Of a DNA stretch of 64,000 bases, positions 1 to 11,804 are shown piece after piece (positions within the stretch are counted from its first letter, which is position 1; every line of letters starts with the position of its first letter). The position numbers and the translations under genes are program-made. Under the pieces are notes generated by a model. It was not told the origin of the DNA. It ran no database searches and worked only from the letters and a program-made list of their open reading frames with translations. The DNA is from Megamerina dolium (lineage: Eukaryota > Arthropoda > Insecta > Diptera > Megamerinidae): assembly GCA_963854835.1 (NCBI GenBank), contig OY978525.1:50937429-51001428 (forward strand), in the 5' to 3' direction.

Positions 1-1841
1 ATAGCGGGCAGCATGTCTTCGTGACAGTACTATGCAACGAACTAACATCTTTAGCTGTTGTGAGGGGTTTTTCTGAACATTTGGGGTGTATTCTGTTATT
101 ACTTCGTGTCGGGTGCTTATCGCATTTAGTACGAGGTGATGAATGCGGGAGTTTGTAGAAACGGATTTGATTGTGAAATAATGAAACTATTATACGGGAT
201 GTAGTGTTCACTGGCGGGAGGATTGTCGTGATTGGTACTGTATCCAAAGTTGTATTGCATTTTTCCTTTGCAACAACTCGCTGCTGAGAGGTGCAAGTAC
301 GCTGACAAGAACATTCAGCTGATGTTTCAGGGGAAGTTGCCTTACAGCAAGTGCTGGAAGCATTCTCTAGCCTGTGAAGTAGGGAATTGTGTCTTTGTTT
401 ACAGGATGAGCACGTGTATCGGCTCTTACAATCACTGTAATCGTGAGAGTTGGCCAAACAATTGGTACACAGTTTATGTTTGTTAACTACGCTGTAGCGT
501 TCATCAACCAACAACTTCGGCACAATGGACAACCATGATTGGAGACACTGGCATGATAAATGCTAATTCCGTGTGACTCTACCCGAGGTTTATTTGTACG
601 CTGGGGAGGGTTGAATCGACCGGGTTGCTGATTCGATGGTTGCCTAAGTTGCCGAGTTGGTGGTTGGCTGGATTGTCGAGAACCACTTCGGATATCTGCA
701 ACTGATTCCAAAGTCTGATACCGATCTGTAAGAAAGGCATCGAAGTCGCTCCAATTAGGGATTTCACGTTTATTTTTTATCGATTGCTCCCAAAGACTCA
801 ACGTGTTATACGGTAGTTTCGAAGAACACAAATAGACCAAAATAGGATTCCACTGATTTGTGTCGATGCCTAAGAGCTTCAAATTCATAATGCAATCGTT
901 AACAGTGCGCTGTAAGCGCTTTAAGTTGGGACCGGTTTCTTGGGTAACAGAGTGCAAGTTGAAGAGTGATTTCAATTGTATGTTTACCAATATGCGTTTG
1001 TTGTCATATCGCTCTTCTAAATTGTGCCACGCTATTGAGAAGCCATCATTAGTCAACGGAGTTGACTTAATGATACTGTGTGCTTCACCATGGGTTTTCT
1101 GTAGCAAGTGGTACAATTTTTCTACGGAACTCAAGCGAGGATGATTTGTATATAGGGCCGTGAACATATTTTGGAAGCTTGGCCAGGAAACATAATCGCC
1201 CGAAAAACACTTAGTGTCACATGGATGCAGCTGAATAGCGGGAAATGAATGTATATTATTTATTTTCTCCACGGGTGGATTCGGATGCCACCTCGAAACT
1301 CAGCTCGTGAAGAACAGCAGGAAATGAAGGTTGACGGGGTATGTTTTTAGCGGGAGAAGAGGAAACTGCGGGGGGTACCACTTCGGATCTCAGCTTGCGA
1401 AGAACATCAGGAAATAAATGTTGATGAGATATGTTTACATCGGGAGCAGGGGGAATTTCGGGAGACACCACCTCAGTTCAGTTCATGAAGATGAGCATTA
1501 ATATTAGAGAGGCACCGGACATACGAGGTGTAACATTTTCTATATACCTCTTTAATTTGGCTAATATCGACATCTTCAGCGACTTCCTCTGTTAGAACAT
1601 TGTGATATGCTGTTCTGCAATCACTCCACAGGGACTGGAATTTCTTTTGCTGTGCCTCCAAGCTAATTTTGTTATGAGCTTCTGGGTTGATGGCATGAAA
1701 ATTACTATCAAATTCAATAATATCTTCCACGGTAGCTCTGAAAAGATCGTAAGCTGACATCCTATTAGCGATTGTAAAATTCCAGATGTAATACGTATGT
1801 TGCCTTTTCGTACGATTTATCAAAAAAAAATGGGTTGCCAA
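1..1841 (-). pseudogene. BEL/Pao gag, copy 1, broken, cut by window edge
   Basis: Gag packages the retrotransposon RNA. Reading from 1841 down, 122 residues form an N-terminal segment. After a frameshift near 1470, a 71-residue stretch follows with two degenerate ~105-bp tandem units (1256-1471). After a second shift near 1270 comes a 261-residue stretch (487-1272) with the DUF1759-like core, recognisable by a FSGDYVSWPSF motif and the helical region after it, then a Pro/Gln/Arg-rich tail. A Cys-rich nucleic-acid-binding end (CPLC, then NNCL...H...C) lies below 486 and runs off the window. This copy retains 507 bp (about 244-750) missing from the other two. The same frameshifts occur in all three copies, so gag was dead before the array formed. 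Confidence 0.8.
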
Positions 1842-2428
1842 AATGTTTCCGGAGAGAGATTAATCCGAAAGCCGTAGTCTTCCGTAGCCAAATTGAAGGT
1901 TATACCAGTGGGCTAACTTATGGAAGGTATGACCTTGAGCTTATTTTAAATTCGTATTCGATTCCGCTGAATTCCGGAATTGACGTAGGGAGATGTAATT
2001 AATTCACAATCCATAAAATTATTCAATTGTAATGAGCCGAGGTTATATCTATGTATAGAAAATTCGTATCCGATGGGTATAAAAACATTTGGGAACCACT
2101 ACTTTCTTCAACTTGTACTGTATTATCTTGCACAAAGAACTCAATTATTTGATATTCGTTAACACAGTAGCAACTTAGGGTTGAGAGTGACTCTTTTTCA
2201 CACTGGGTATTTTTCAATAGAAAAGATAGTGTACAATTGTTATTGCAATTACATTTCCTTTATAAAAAACACCAGCCAATGCAATTATATTTTGTTGCTC
2301 TTACAGGTATATGCAAAACAAAAATTGCGAGATAGAAATTTAGCAACAATATACACTACCGCTATATTTGTGATCAAACGCAGGTATATTAGTCGAGACA
2401 AATCAATTGTTTTATTGTTGCCTATGTA

Positions 2429-3725
2429 AAGGGTTATCCATTTTGCAGTTTCAAAAGTAAATGTAAATAAAACACATATAAAATATTTTTTATCATGATA
2501 TTTCTTTTTTATTATAAAGTTTGAACGTTGACATTATGTGTGAAATACTACATCATTTAAATGACCACCACGCGAATTGTTGCAAGCATCGATTCTTTTG
2601 AGGTAATTTTCGACCACTTTTTGACACATATTGGGCGGTATCTCAGCCATAACGTGACGAATGTTGGTTTTTAGGTGCTCAAGAGTTAAAGGTTTATCTG
2701 CATAAACATGGTCTTTCGCGTAGCCCCACAAAAAAAAGTCAAGCGGTGTCAAATCCCATGATCTTGGTGGCCACTTGATATCGCCACGACGAGAAATTAC
2801 GCTGCCAGAAAATTTCTCTTGCAATAAAGCCATATTCGCTCGAGTTGTGTGGCATGTGGCAACGTCTTGTTGAAACCACATATTCTCTAAGTCGTATTCT
2901 TCAATAGCAGGCAAAAAAAAGTCGGTTTTCATATGACCATAACGCAACGAATTGACGGTGACAGTCGTTCCATCGTCGTTTTCGAAGAAGTAAGGTCCAA
3001 TCACACCTCCGGACCAAAGAGCGCACCAAGCAGTGACTTTTTGTGGATGTAGTGGCCTCTCTTCAATTACTTGAGGATTCTCAGAACCCCAAATATGACA
3101 ATTTTGTTTGTTAACATACCCACCGAGTGAGAAATGTGCTTCGTCGCTTAAGAAAATTTTGTTCGAAAAATCGCCGTCCACCGCCTGTTGTTCAAGCACC
3201 CATTCGACGTATCTACAACGTTGTGAATGGTCAGCTGGCTTCAGTTGTTGTGTGAGCTGGATTTTATATGGGTGTAGGTGTAGATCTAAATGTAAAATAC
3301 GCCATAATGTGCCGTAAGACAGTCCTAATTCCTGAGAACGACGAGGAATCGACACATTCGGGTCTTCGGCAACACTTTCACTTACAGCAGCGATATTTTC
3401 GGTGGTACGAGCGAAACGATGATGCACAGGCCTTACAATATCTGTAACCGATCCAATCTCTTCATATTTCTTCACAATTTTGCCAATTGCTTGCGTAGTT
3501 GGACGATTATGTAAACCATAATCTCCTCTTAAAGCACGATATGTGGCTGTGGAAGAATCACCATTTTTGTAGTAGGTTTTTACAATTTTAATGCGTTGTG
3601 CGATAGTTAAGCGATCCATTTTCGCAAATGTCAGACTTTGAACTGAAAAAGAAAGAAATTGTTTTAACAACTCAGTTTGACAGATGTCGAATTCTAGCCC
3701 TATACTTTTGAAACCGCGAAATGGA
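2429..3725 (-). mobile_element. mariner-superfamily transposon, copy 1, right end truncated
   Basis: A TA dinucleotide (2427-2428) precedes a terminal inverted repeat beginning AAGGGTTATCC. The opposite end carries the inner part of the matching repeat (TACTTTTGAAACCGCGAAATGGA), split here as TACTTTTGAA then ACCGCGAAATGGA, but stops at about 3725 and lacks the outer bases, so this copy should not be mobile. It lies in the leader of the BEL element between its primer-binding site and gag. Its presence in every unit means it inserted before the array was amplified. Confidence 0.85.
2534..3619 (-). CDS. mariner-like transposase, copy 1 (intact ORF)
   Basis: Cut-and-paste DDE/D transposase acting on its own inverted repeats. 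The open frame extends to 3742, but the likely start is the Met at 3617-3619 (residue 42 of the open frame), where the conserved N-terminal helix-turn-helix begins (MDRLTIAQRIKIVKTYY). Numbered from the long frame, the catalytic candidates are D200 (LSDEAHF), D293 (QQDVATCHT) and D330 (SWDLTPLDFFLWG). The last two are separated by 36 residues, unlike the classic mariner spacing of 34. About 361 residues with no internal stop. The ORF is complete although the element has lost one outer terminal repeat, so the protein could act only in trans. Transcription was not assessed. Confidence 0.85.
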   Translation of the reverse strand: MDRLTIAQRIKIVKTYYKNGDSSTATYRALRGDYGLHNRPTTQAIGKIVKKYEEIGSVTDIVRPVHHRFARTTENIAAVSESVAEDPNVSIPRRSQELGLSYGTLWRILHLDLHLHPYKIQLTQQLKPADHSQRCRYVEWVLEQQAVDGDFSNKIFLSDEAHFSLGGYVNKQNCHIWGSENPQVIEERPLHPQKVTAWCALWSGGVIGPYFFENDDGTTVTVNSLRYGHMKTDFFLPAIEEYDLENMWFQQDVATCHTTRANMALLQEKFSGSVISRRGDIKWPPRSWDLTPLDFFLWGYAKDHVYADKPLTLEHLKTNIRHVMAEIPPNMCQKVVENYLKRIDACNNSRGGHLNDVVFHT

Positions 3726-3742
3726 AACCGCGATATGACCAA

Positions 3743-4838
3743 ATACTTTTATTGCTTACTTTTGAGTGTGCTTGTTGTTGATGGTTTAGCGGTATGCATG
3801 AACCACGGTAGGTAGTTGAAATTTAACAACAAGTAATCGCATGTGCGTTTGTACAATAACAAGGCGGTTGTTTTTGCAAATACACAAGGTAAAGGTATTG
3901 AGAAAAAAATGCAATATGTATGAAATTGTTATTGCCAAACAAATATTTTTTGAATATTTTAATGTTGTTGCCGATATCAGTCTTCGTGAGGGAAAAAATA
4001 ACTTCTATTGGGAAAGTGTAGTTGTATTACTTATGCTTTGTTCTTCCTTTTGCAAAGCAAGAGACTAATGTTGTTATTATTAGTACATTATTGGCAATAA
4101 TGTTTTTCGTAGAGGGGTGTATGCGGGGCGATATGACTGATATGATAACACTTGGTGGTTATGTTTGAGTAAAATAACCACACAAAATGCAACAACGATA
4201 TCTCGGAGAGAGATGCTTTGGTGTACTTATATGTGTTTACTGAGAGATGTCCAAGGGATTAGTAAACAAAATTAATGTAGTAATAAAAACAACAATATAA
4301 ACCAAATTGGGGATCTCTTCGAATAATGAGAAGAAGAACATAAGCGGGAAATAAAAAAATTAAAAACAAAATAGATCAACCAAAAGTGCGTTTTGCCGTC
4401 GGCAAAACAATATCTATGGTATCACAATATATTATGTCGTAATTTCTTGATTTTTGCAACTATATGGGAGAGTTAACTAAGCAGAATGCAATATTTAACT
4501 CAGTGAGAGATTCGCTGTAAGTTTTCGAGATGTTTAAGCGGGATTTGTTATAAAATGTACGTACGACGTACTCATAAATAATGTAGCCAAAAATTAAGAA
4601 ATCAACAATAATTGTACTGCAACAATGTATTAAATATTTCTTGTTGATTTTATCAGGATATGACGTGATATATTTTTAACGGGTTATATGTATGTAAAAA
4701 CAATCAACAATTGGGTATACATATGCACCTTAATTTTCATACATATGAGTTCATGTATATAAAAAACACAAAAATACAAATGTATCACAAGACCATACCT
4801 TGATGGGCAATATTGTCTTACCACACGTTGCGAGCCTG
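3743..4838 (-). other. BEL leader between primer-binding site and mariner; no gene seen
   Basis: AT-rich DNA repeated at 10166-11261. Open frames here are short, with no recognisable domain. It is interpreted as the 5' untranslated leader of the BEL element because it lies between the primer-binding site and gag. Confidence 0.5.
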
Positions 4839-4856
4839 ATCCGGCTCGAAGGACCA
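4839..4856 (-). other. Primer-binding site, tRNA-Tyr type (BEL unit 1)
   Basis: The minus strand reads TGGTCCTTCGAGCCGGAT, complementary to the 3' end of eukaryotic tRNA-Tyr including CCA (tRNA identity from recall of the family). It sits one base after the LTR end. An identical site occurs at 11262-11279. Confidence 0.75.
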
Positions 4857-4857
4857 A

Positions 4858-5358
4858 TGTTTCAGCGGGGAGCGAGTGAATGTCGGTGGTTTCACTCACT
4901 GTGCTGTACTTGCCTAGAAGTCGTGGTGACGTATAGATGGTGATGATTACGGTGACTGTGGCCGTTGTTGTTGGCACACGGACACTTGTTTTTTCACTGT
5001 TTTTACATATATTAATCCTAATCTCCATGATTATTTATTGAATTCAAAGTAAATGTATATTATATTGAGAGGGAAAAATGTCGCGCACTGCTCGAGAAAT
5101 TGGGGCTTTTTTATTTTTGTTTATAATTTTAATTTTAAAATTTATAGAAACACGCACTTCTTTTTAATAGGGAGTTTATATCAACAATAATAGCAAAGTA
5201 AATAAACAGAAAGTGAATAGCTAAAGTAAAAGAAAAGAGAGTATGGGAGTGAGAGCAAGAGAGAGAATTATAGCGAAAAATAGCCGAACAAATAGAATTA
5301 TATTAGGGTTGCTAAGTTTGGGCGGGCAATGTGCGACACACGTCTTCTGGCGTAGACA
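4858..5358 (-). repeat. BEL/Pao LTR, unit 1
   Basis: On the minus strand it begins TGTCTACGCC directly after a purine-rich tract and ends TGAAACA one base before the primer-binding site, giving TG...CA ends and 501 bp. There is a single LTR between two internal regions, as expected for a head-to-tail array produced by LTR-LTR recombination. A 114-residue open frame across the LTR end (4684-5028) is considered incidental. Confidence 0.75.
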
Positions 5359-5372
5359 TTCCGCCCCCTTGC
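5359..5372 (-). other. Polypurine tract of BEL unit
   Basis: The minus strand reads GCAAGGGGGCGGAA immediately before the LTR start TGTCTACG. This is the expected plus-strand primer. The equivalent in unit 2 is 11791-11804. Confidence 0.7.
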
Positions 5373-6486
5373 AGGAATACTGCAAAAGAGACGGAACCTC
5401 CACCCGAGACGGTGGGAATGAGAGAAAAAAAAAATTAAATAAAGCAAATAAAAATACGGTATTTCATATACTTATATTTAATCTTAAAAATAAAAATTAA
5501 CTATAAAATATTGGGATTTTGAATTCAATTCGAATTCTAGTTGATCAGCATCACCAGTGAGGGAGTTCAAGCCGGGATTTGAGATTTTGACTCTTGTAAT
5601 AGTGAGACAGAGCCCTCGAGGATGGATGACGCATGTTAGATGCAACACGTGGAAAACATCACGAACGGAATGGCACTAGATCGACTTCTTCATTGCGGAT
5701 GCTTTTCGATCTTCAGAAAAAGGGTTGCTAAGCTCGACAATAGCGGTCAAAGCGATTAAGTTCAACGAGTGTGGTTTGCAACTCCTCATGGTAATAGGAA
5801 CCATTCAGTCCAATGTAGGGAAATGGCAAAAATCCTTAGGGAGAGATGACACATGTTGAATGATATGCGAAATAAATGTTGATTGCCGAATGCGTGGATC
5901 GATGAATACTGAGTGTGGACTGTTGATTGTTGAATGTAGTACGTGGAATGTTAATTGGTGTAAGTTGATTGAGGAGCGCTAATTTAAAAGTGTTGTCCAA
6001 TGTATATTGGTGTATAGTTCAGGGTTGGATCACACCATCTCAGGTGAACAGATTCTCAGGGCTGGTCGTAAACCAGATCAAATGGTTCGAGAAGTCAACG
6101 TAGTTGACAAACCTAGAGTTCGTAGAGCGCTTGCAGCATTAATAATTCTATATTGTCGGGCTTGCCAGAATATGTACCGCTCGTGACAAGTTCTAACTTC
6201 AAATAGAATCTGCATGTCTTGGGTTCATGATATGACTCATGAATATGTAGCAAATAATGTGAAAATAACACATGGGGTTATTCACACGCATATACACTAT
6301 GCCAGTGCATAGTTCCATTGAAGCTTCGTAGAAGTTCGGGAATTAACTCGGGCAGTTACAGTGAACTGAACAATGTGAGAGTGGGATGCGTGTGACGGTT
6401 AGTATCGTGTAGTCTGACAAAACGTTGCTATATAATACGGGTGTGGCATCAGAGGCTTATATATTGCTCAAGCCACAATCTTCAAA
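5373..6486 (-). other. 3' internal region of BEL unit; no gene seen
   Basis: About 1.1 kb between the end of the gag-related frames and the polypurine tract, repeated at 11805-12917. No reverse transcriptase, RNase H or integrase motif is present, so pol has been lost. A related stretch follows a gag relic at about 33420-33560. Confidence 0.55.
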
Positions 6487-8264
6487 TCACCTTTTACGTG
6501 ACAACAATTTTGGGGGACCAATATTAGGCGGGATCAAATGCATTGCCATGCAAGTAGAAATCCTCTCGTTGATTGAACGAGTCTTTTGTGGGGAGTGATA
6601 CGCAGATCTCGAGATTCCGTTGGATATTGCTGTATGGGAAGTATTACGTCTGGTAAATACTTTTGACGGGAGTTGATTTCTTCTTGGATGCGATCTGTAA
6701 GATCGATCCTTTGCATCTGGGGGGAGCATTGTATAACGGTGAACCTTCCGCTTTGCTCTCGGGTCATGCCGCGCTCTGTGAAGCAGGGAATGATGTTGCT
6801 TCCCACAGACCGCATGAAAACTCACTGTAGCATTTCGCAAGGGTATGCGATGTTGCCAAACAGTTGTTGCAAATTCCATACTGATGCACACAGAGTATTC
6901 TCTCTTCAACCAGGGGGTGCTTGCCTCTACATAGCGGGCAGCATGTCTTCGTGACAGTACTATGCAACGAACTAACATCTTTAGCTGTTGTGAGGGGTTT
7001 TTCTGAACATTTGGGGTGTTTTCTGTTATTACTTCGTGTCGGGTGCTTATCGCATTTAGTACCAGGTGATGAATGCGGGAGTTTGTAGAAACGGATTTGA
7101 TTGTGAAATAATGAAACTATTATACGGGATGTAGTGTTCACTGGCGGGAGGATTGTCGTGATTGGTACTGTATCCAATTAGGGATTTCACGTTTATTTTT
7201 TATCGATTGCTCCCAAAGACTCAACGTGTTATACGGGAGTTTCGAAGAACACAAATAGACCAAAATAGGATTCCACTGATTTGTGTCAATGCCTAAGAGC
7301 TTCAAATTCATAATGCAATCGTTAATAGTGCGCTGTAAGCGCTTTAAGTTGGGACCGGTTTCTTGGATAACAGAGTGCAAGTTGAAGAGTGATTTCAATT
7401 GTATGTTTACCAATATGCGTTTGTTGTCATATCGCTCTTCTAAATTGTGCCACGCTATTGAGAAGCCATCATTAGTCAACGGAGTTGACTTAATGATACT
7501 GTGTGCTTCACCATGGGTTTTCTGTAGCAAGTGGTACAATTTTTCTACGGAACTCAAGCGAGGATGATTTGTATATAGGGCCGTGAACATATTTTGGAAG
7601 CTTGGCCAGGAAACATAATCGCCCGAAAAACACTTAGTGTCACATGGATGCAGCTGAATAGCGGGAAATGAATGTACATTATTTATTTTCTCCACGGGTG
7701 GATTCGGATGCCACCTCGAAACTCAGCTCGTGAAGAACAGCAGGAAATGAAGGTTGACGGGGTATGTTTTTAGCGGGAGAAGAGGAAACTGCGGGGGGTA
7801 CCACTTCGGATCTCAGCTTGCGAAGAACATCAGGAAATGAATGTTGATGAGATATGTTTACATCGGGAGCAGGGGGAATATCGGGAGACACCACCTCAGT
7901 TCAGTTCATGAAGATGAGCATTAATATTAGAGAGGCACCGGACATACGAGGTGTAACATTTTCTATATACCTCTTTAATTTGGCTAATATCGACATCTTC
8001 AGCGACTTCCTCTGTTAGAACATTGTGATATGCTGTTCTGCAATCACTCCACAGGGACTGGAATTTCTTTTGCTGTGCCTCCAAGCTAATTTTGTTATGA
8101 GCTTCTGGGTTGATGGCATGAAAATTACTATCAAATTCAATAATATCTTCCACGGTAGCTCTGAAAAGATCGTAAGCTGACATCCTATTAGCGATTGTAA
8201 AATTCCAGATGTAATACGTATGTTGCCTTTTCGTACGATTTATCAAAAAAAAATGGGTTGCCAA
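6487..8264 (-). pseudogene. BEL/Pao gag, copy 2, broken and with 507-bp deletion
   Basis: Same frames as copy 1: 7896-8264 (122 residues), 7679-7894 (71), 7138-7695 (185), then a Cys/His region in 6764-7177 with CCPLCRGKH and CNNCLATSHTLAKC, which are zinc-knuckle-like. The 185-residue piece ends early because 507 bp are missing at about 7173; the junction retains one copy of TCCAA, which flanks the segment in copy 1. Beyond the zinc-knuckle region only short overlapping frames remain down to 6487, ending in a PPNIGPPKLLSRKR tail also seen in a relic near 33400. Protease and pol are absent. Confidence 0.8.
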
Positions 8265-8851
8265 AATGTTTCCGGAGAGAGATTAATCCGAAAGCCGTAG
8301 TCTTCCGTAGCCAAATTGAAGGTTATACCAGTGGGCTAACTTATGGAAGGTATGACCTTGAGCTTATTTTAAATTCGTATTCGATTCCGCTGAATTCCGG
8401 AATTGACGTAGGGAGATGTAATTAATTCACAATCCATAAAATTATTCAATTGTAATGAGCCGAGGTTATATCTATGTATAGAAAATTCGTATCCGATGGG
8501 TATAAAAACATTTGGGAACCACTACTTTCTTCAACTTGTACTGTATTATCTTGCACAAAGAACTCAATTATTTGATATTCGTTAACACAGTAGCAACTTA
8601 GGGTTGAGAGTGACTCTTTTTCACACTGGGTATTTTTCAATAGAAAAGATAGTGTACAATTGTTATTGCAATTACATTTCCTTTATAAAAAACACCAGCC
8701 AATGCAATTATATTTTGTTGCTCTTACAGGTATATGCAAAACAAAAATTGCGAGATAGAAATTTAGCAACAATATACACTACCGCTATATTTGTGATCAA
8801 ACGCAGGTATATTAGTCGAGACAAATCAATTGTTTTATTGTTGCCTATGTA

Positions 8852-10148
8852 AAGGGTTATCCATTTTGCAGTTTCAAAAGTAAATGTAAATAAAACACAT
8901 ATAAAATATTTTTTATCATGATATTTCTTTTTTATTATAAAGTTTGAACGTTGACATTATGTGTGAAATACTACATCATTTAAATGACCACCACGCGAAT
9001 TGTTGCAAGCATCGATTCTTTTGAGGTAATTTTCGACCACTTTTTGACACATATTGGGCGGTATCTCAGCCATAACGTGACGAATGTTGGTTTTTAGGTG
9101 CTCAAGAGTTAAAGGTTTATCTGCATAAACATGGTCTTTCGCGTAGCCCCACAAAAAAAAGTCAAGCGGTGTCAAATCCCATGATCTTGGTGGCCACTTG
9201 ATATCGCCACGACGAGAAATTACGCTGCCAGAAAATTTCTCTTGCAATAAAGCCATATTCGCTCGAGTTGTGTGGCATGTGGCAACGTCTTGTTGAAACC
9301 ACATATTCTCTAAGTCGTATTCTTCAATAGCAGGCAAAAAAAAGTCGGTTTTCATATGACCATAACGCAACGAATTGACGGTGACAGTCGTTCCATCGTC
9401 GTTTTCGAAGAAGTAAGGTCCAATCACACCTCCGGACCAAAGAGCGCACCAAGCAGTGACTTTTTGTGGATGTAGTGGCCTCTCTTCAATTACTTGAGGA
9501 TTCTCAGAACCCCAAATATGACAATTTTGTTTGTTAACATACCCACCGAGTGAGAAATGTGCTTCGTCGCTTAAGAAAATTTTGTTCGAAAAATCGCCGT
9601 CCACCGCCTGTTGTTCAAGCACCCATTCGACGTATCTACAACGTTGTGAATGGTCAGCTGGCTTCAGTTGTTGTGTGAGCTGGATTTTATATGGATGTAG
9701 GTGTAGATCTAAATGTAAAATACGCCATAATGTGCCGTAAGACAGTCCTAATTCCTGAGAACGACGAGGAATCGACACATTCGGGTCTTCGGCAACACTT
9801 TCACTTACAGCAGCGATATTTTCGGTGGTACGAGCGAAACGATGATGCACAGGCCTTACAATATCTGTAACCGATCCAATCTCTTCATATTTCTTCACAA
9901 TTTTGCCAATTGCTTGCGTAGTTGGACGATTATGTAAACCATAATCTCCTCTTAAAGCACGATATGTGGCTGTGGAAGAATCACCATTTTTGTAGTAGGT
10001 TTTTACAATTTTAATGCGTTGTGCGATAGTTAAGCGATCCATTTTCGCAAATGTCAGACTTTGAACTGAAAAAGAAAGAAATTGTTTTAACAACTCAGTT
10101 TGACAGATGTCGAATTCTAGCCCTATACTTTTGAAACCGCGAAATGGA
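8852..10148 (-). mobile_element. mariner-superfamily transposon, copy 2, right end truncated
   Basis: Essentially identical to the copy at 2429-3725, with TA at 8850-8851 before the left repeat and the same truncated right end, as expected for a copy carried along by the array. Confidence 0.85.
8957..10042 (-). CDS. mariner-like transposase, copy 2 (intact ORF)
   Basis: Protein identical to copy 1, with the same likely start Met at 10042 and the same acidic residues in LSDEAHF, QQDVATCHT and SWDLTPLDF. Only a silent difference was noticed (TATATGGG versus TATATGGA in the HPYK region). Two identical complete transposase ORFs in defective elements are explained by recent duplication of the whole BEL unit, not by separate transposition. 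Confidence 0.85.
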   Translation of the reverse strand: MDRLTIAQRIKIVKTYYKNGDSSTATYRALRGDYGLHNRPTTQAIGKIVKKYEEIGSVTDIVRPVHHRFARTTENIAAVSESVAEDPNVSIPRRSQELGLSYGTLWRILHLDLHLHPYKIQLTQQLKPADHSQRCRYVEWVLEQQAVDGDFSNKIFLSDEAHFSLGGYVNKQNCHIWGSENPQVIEERPLHPQKVTAWCALWSGGVIGPYFFENDDGTTVTVNSLRYGHMKTDFFLPAIEEYDLENMWFQQDVATCHTTRANMALLQEKFSGSVISRRGDIKWPPRSWDLTPLDFFLWGYAKDHVYADKPLTLEHLKTNIRHVMAEIPPNMCQKVVENYLKRIDACNNSRGGHLNDVVFHT

Positions 10149-10165
10149 AACCGCGATATGACCAA

Positions 10166-11261
10166 ATACTTTTATTGCTTACTTTTGAGTGTGCTTGTTG
10201 TTGATGGTTTAGCGGTATGCATGAACCACGGTAGGTAGTTGAAATTTAACAACAAGTAATCGCATGTGCGTTTGTACAATAACAAGGCGGTTGTTTTTGC
10301 AAATACACAAGGTAAAGGTATTGAGAAAAAAATGCAATATGTATGAAATTGTTATTGCCAAACAAATATTTTTTGAATATTTTAATGTTGTTGCCGATAT
10401 CAGTCTTCGTGAGGGAAAAAATAACTTCTATTGGGAAAGTGTAGTTGTATTACTTATGCTTTGTTCTTCCTTTTGCAAAGCAAGAGACTAATGTTGTTAT
10501 TATTAGTACATTATTGGCAATAATGTTTTTCGTAGAGGGGTGTATGCGGGGCGATATGACTGATATGATAACACTTGGTGGTTATGTTTGAGTAAAATAA
10601 CCACACAAAATGCAACAACGATATCTCGGAGAGAGATGCTTTGGTGTACTTATATGTGTTTACTGAGAGATGTCCAAGGGATTAGTAAACAAAATTAATG
10701 TAGTAATAAAAACAACAATATAAACCAAATTGGGGATCTCTTCGAATAATGAGAAGAAGAACATAAGCGGGAAATAAAAAAATTAAAAACAAAATAGATC
10801 AACCAAAAGTGCGTTTTGCCGTCGGCAAAACAATATCTATGGTATCACAATATATTATGTCGTAATTTCTTGATTTTTGCAACTATATGGGAGAGTTAAC
10901 TAAGCAGAATGCAATATTTAACTCAGTGAGAGATTCGCTGTAAGTTTTCGAGATGTTTAAGCGGGATTTGTTATAAAATGTACGTACGACGTACTCATAA
11001 ATAATGTAGCCAAAAATTAAGAAATCAACAATAATTGTACTGCAACAATGTATTAAATATTTCTTGTTGATTTTATCAGGATATGACGTGATATATTTTT
11101 AACGGGTTATATGTATGTAAAAACAATCAACAATTGGGTATACATATGCACCTTAATTTTCATACATATGAGTTCATGTATATAAAAAACACAAAAATAC
11201 AAATGTATCACAAGACCATACCTTGATGGGCAATATTGTCTTACCACACGTTGCGAGCCTG
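10166..11261 (-). other. BEL leader, unit 2; no gene seen
   Basis: Repeat of 3743-4838 with no distinct feature. Confidence 0.5.
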
Positions 11262-11279
11262 ATCCGGCTCGAAGGACCA
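11262..11279 (-). other. Primer-binding site, tRNA-Tyr type (BEL unit 2)
   Basis: Identical to the site at 4839-4856, one base from the LTR end at 11281. Confidence 0.75.
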
Positions 11280-11280
11280 A

Positions 11281-11790
11281 TGTTTCAGCGGGGAGCGAGT
11301 GAATGTCGGTGGTTTCACTCACTGTGCTGTACTTGCCTAGAAGTCGTGGTGACGTATAGATGGTGATGATTACGGTGACTGTGGCCGTTGTTGTTGGCAA
11401 TAATAACACACGGACACTTGTTTTTTCACTGTTTTTACATATATTAATCCTAATCTCCATGATTATTTATTGAATTCAAAGTAAATGTATATTATATTGA
11501 GAGGGAAAAATGTCGCGCACTGCTCGAGAAATTGGGGCTTTTTTATTTTTGTTTATAATTTTAATTTTAAAATTTATAGAAACACGCACTTCTTTTTAAT
11601 AGGGAGTTTATATCAACAATAATAGCAAAGTAAATAAACAGAAAGTGAATAGCTAAAGTAAAAGAAAAGAGAGTATGGGAGTGAGAGCAAGAGAGAGAAT
11701 TATAGCGAAAAATAGCCGAACAAATAGAATTATATTAGGGTTGCTAAGTTTGGGCGGTCAATGTGCGACACACGTCTTCTGGCGTAGACA
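11281..11790 (-). repeat. BEL/Pao LTR, unit 2
   Basis: 510 bp with the same ends as the LTR at 4858-5358. It carries an extra 9 bp (an AATAATAAC-type insertion near 11399) absent from the other LTR. The polypurine tract is 11791-11804. Confidence 0.75.
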
Positions 11791-11804
11791 TTCCGCCCCC
11801 TTGC

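Noticed and set aside
232..486. Plus-strand ORF of 84 residues near the window start
   Set aside because: Antisense to the gag of the BEL element and lost in the copies with the 507-bp deletion.
4684..5028. Minus-strand ORF of 114 residues (and 117 at 11107-11460)
   Set aside because: It spans the LTR end and the primer-binding site, and its length changes with a 9-bp indel; noncoding LTR/leader sequence.
2429..10148. Treating mariner copies 1 and 2 as separate transposition events
   Set aside because: Same position, same truncated end and same flanks within a duplicated unit, so they are copies of one insertion.
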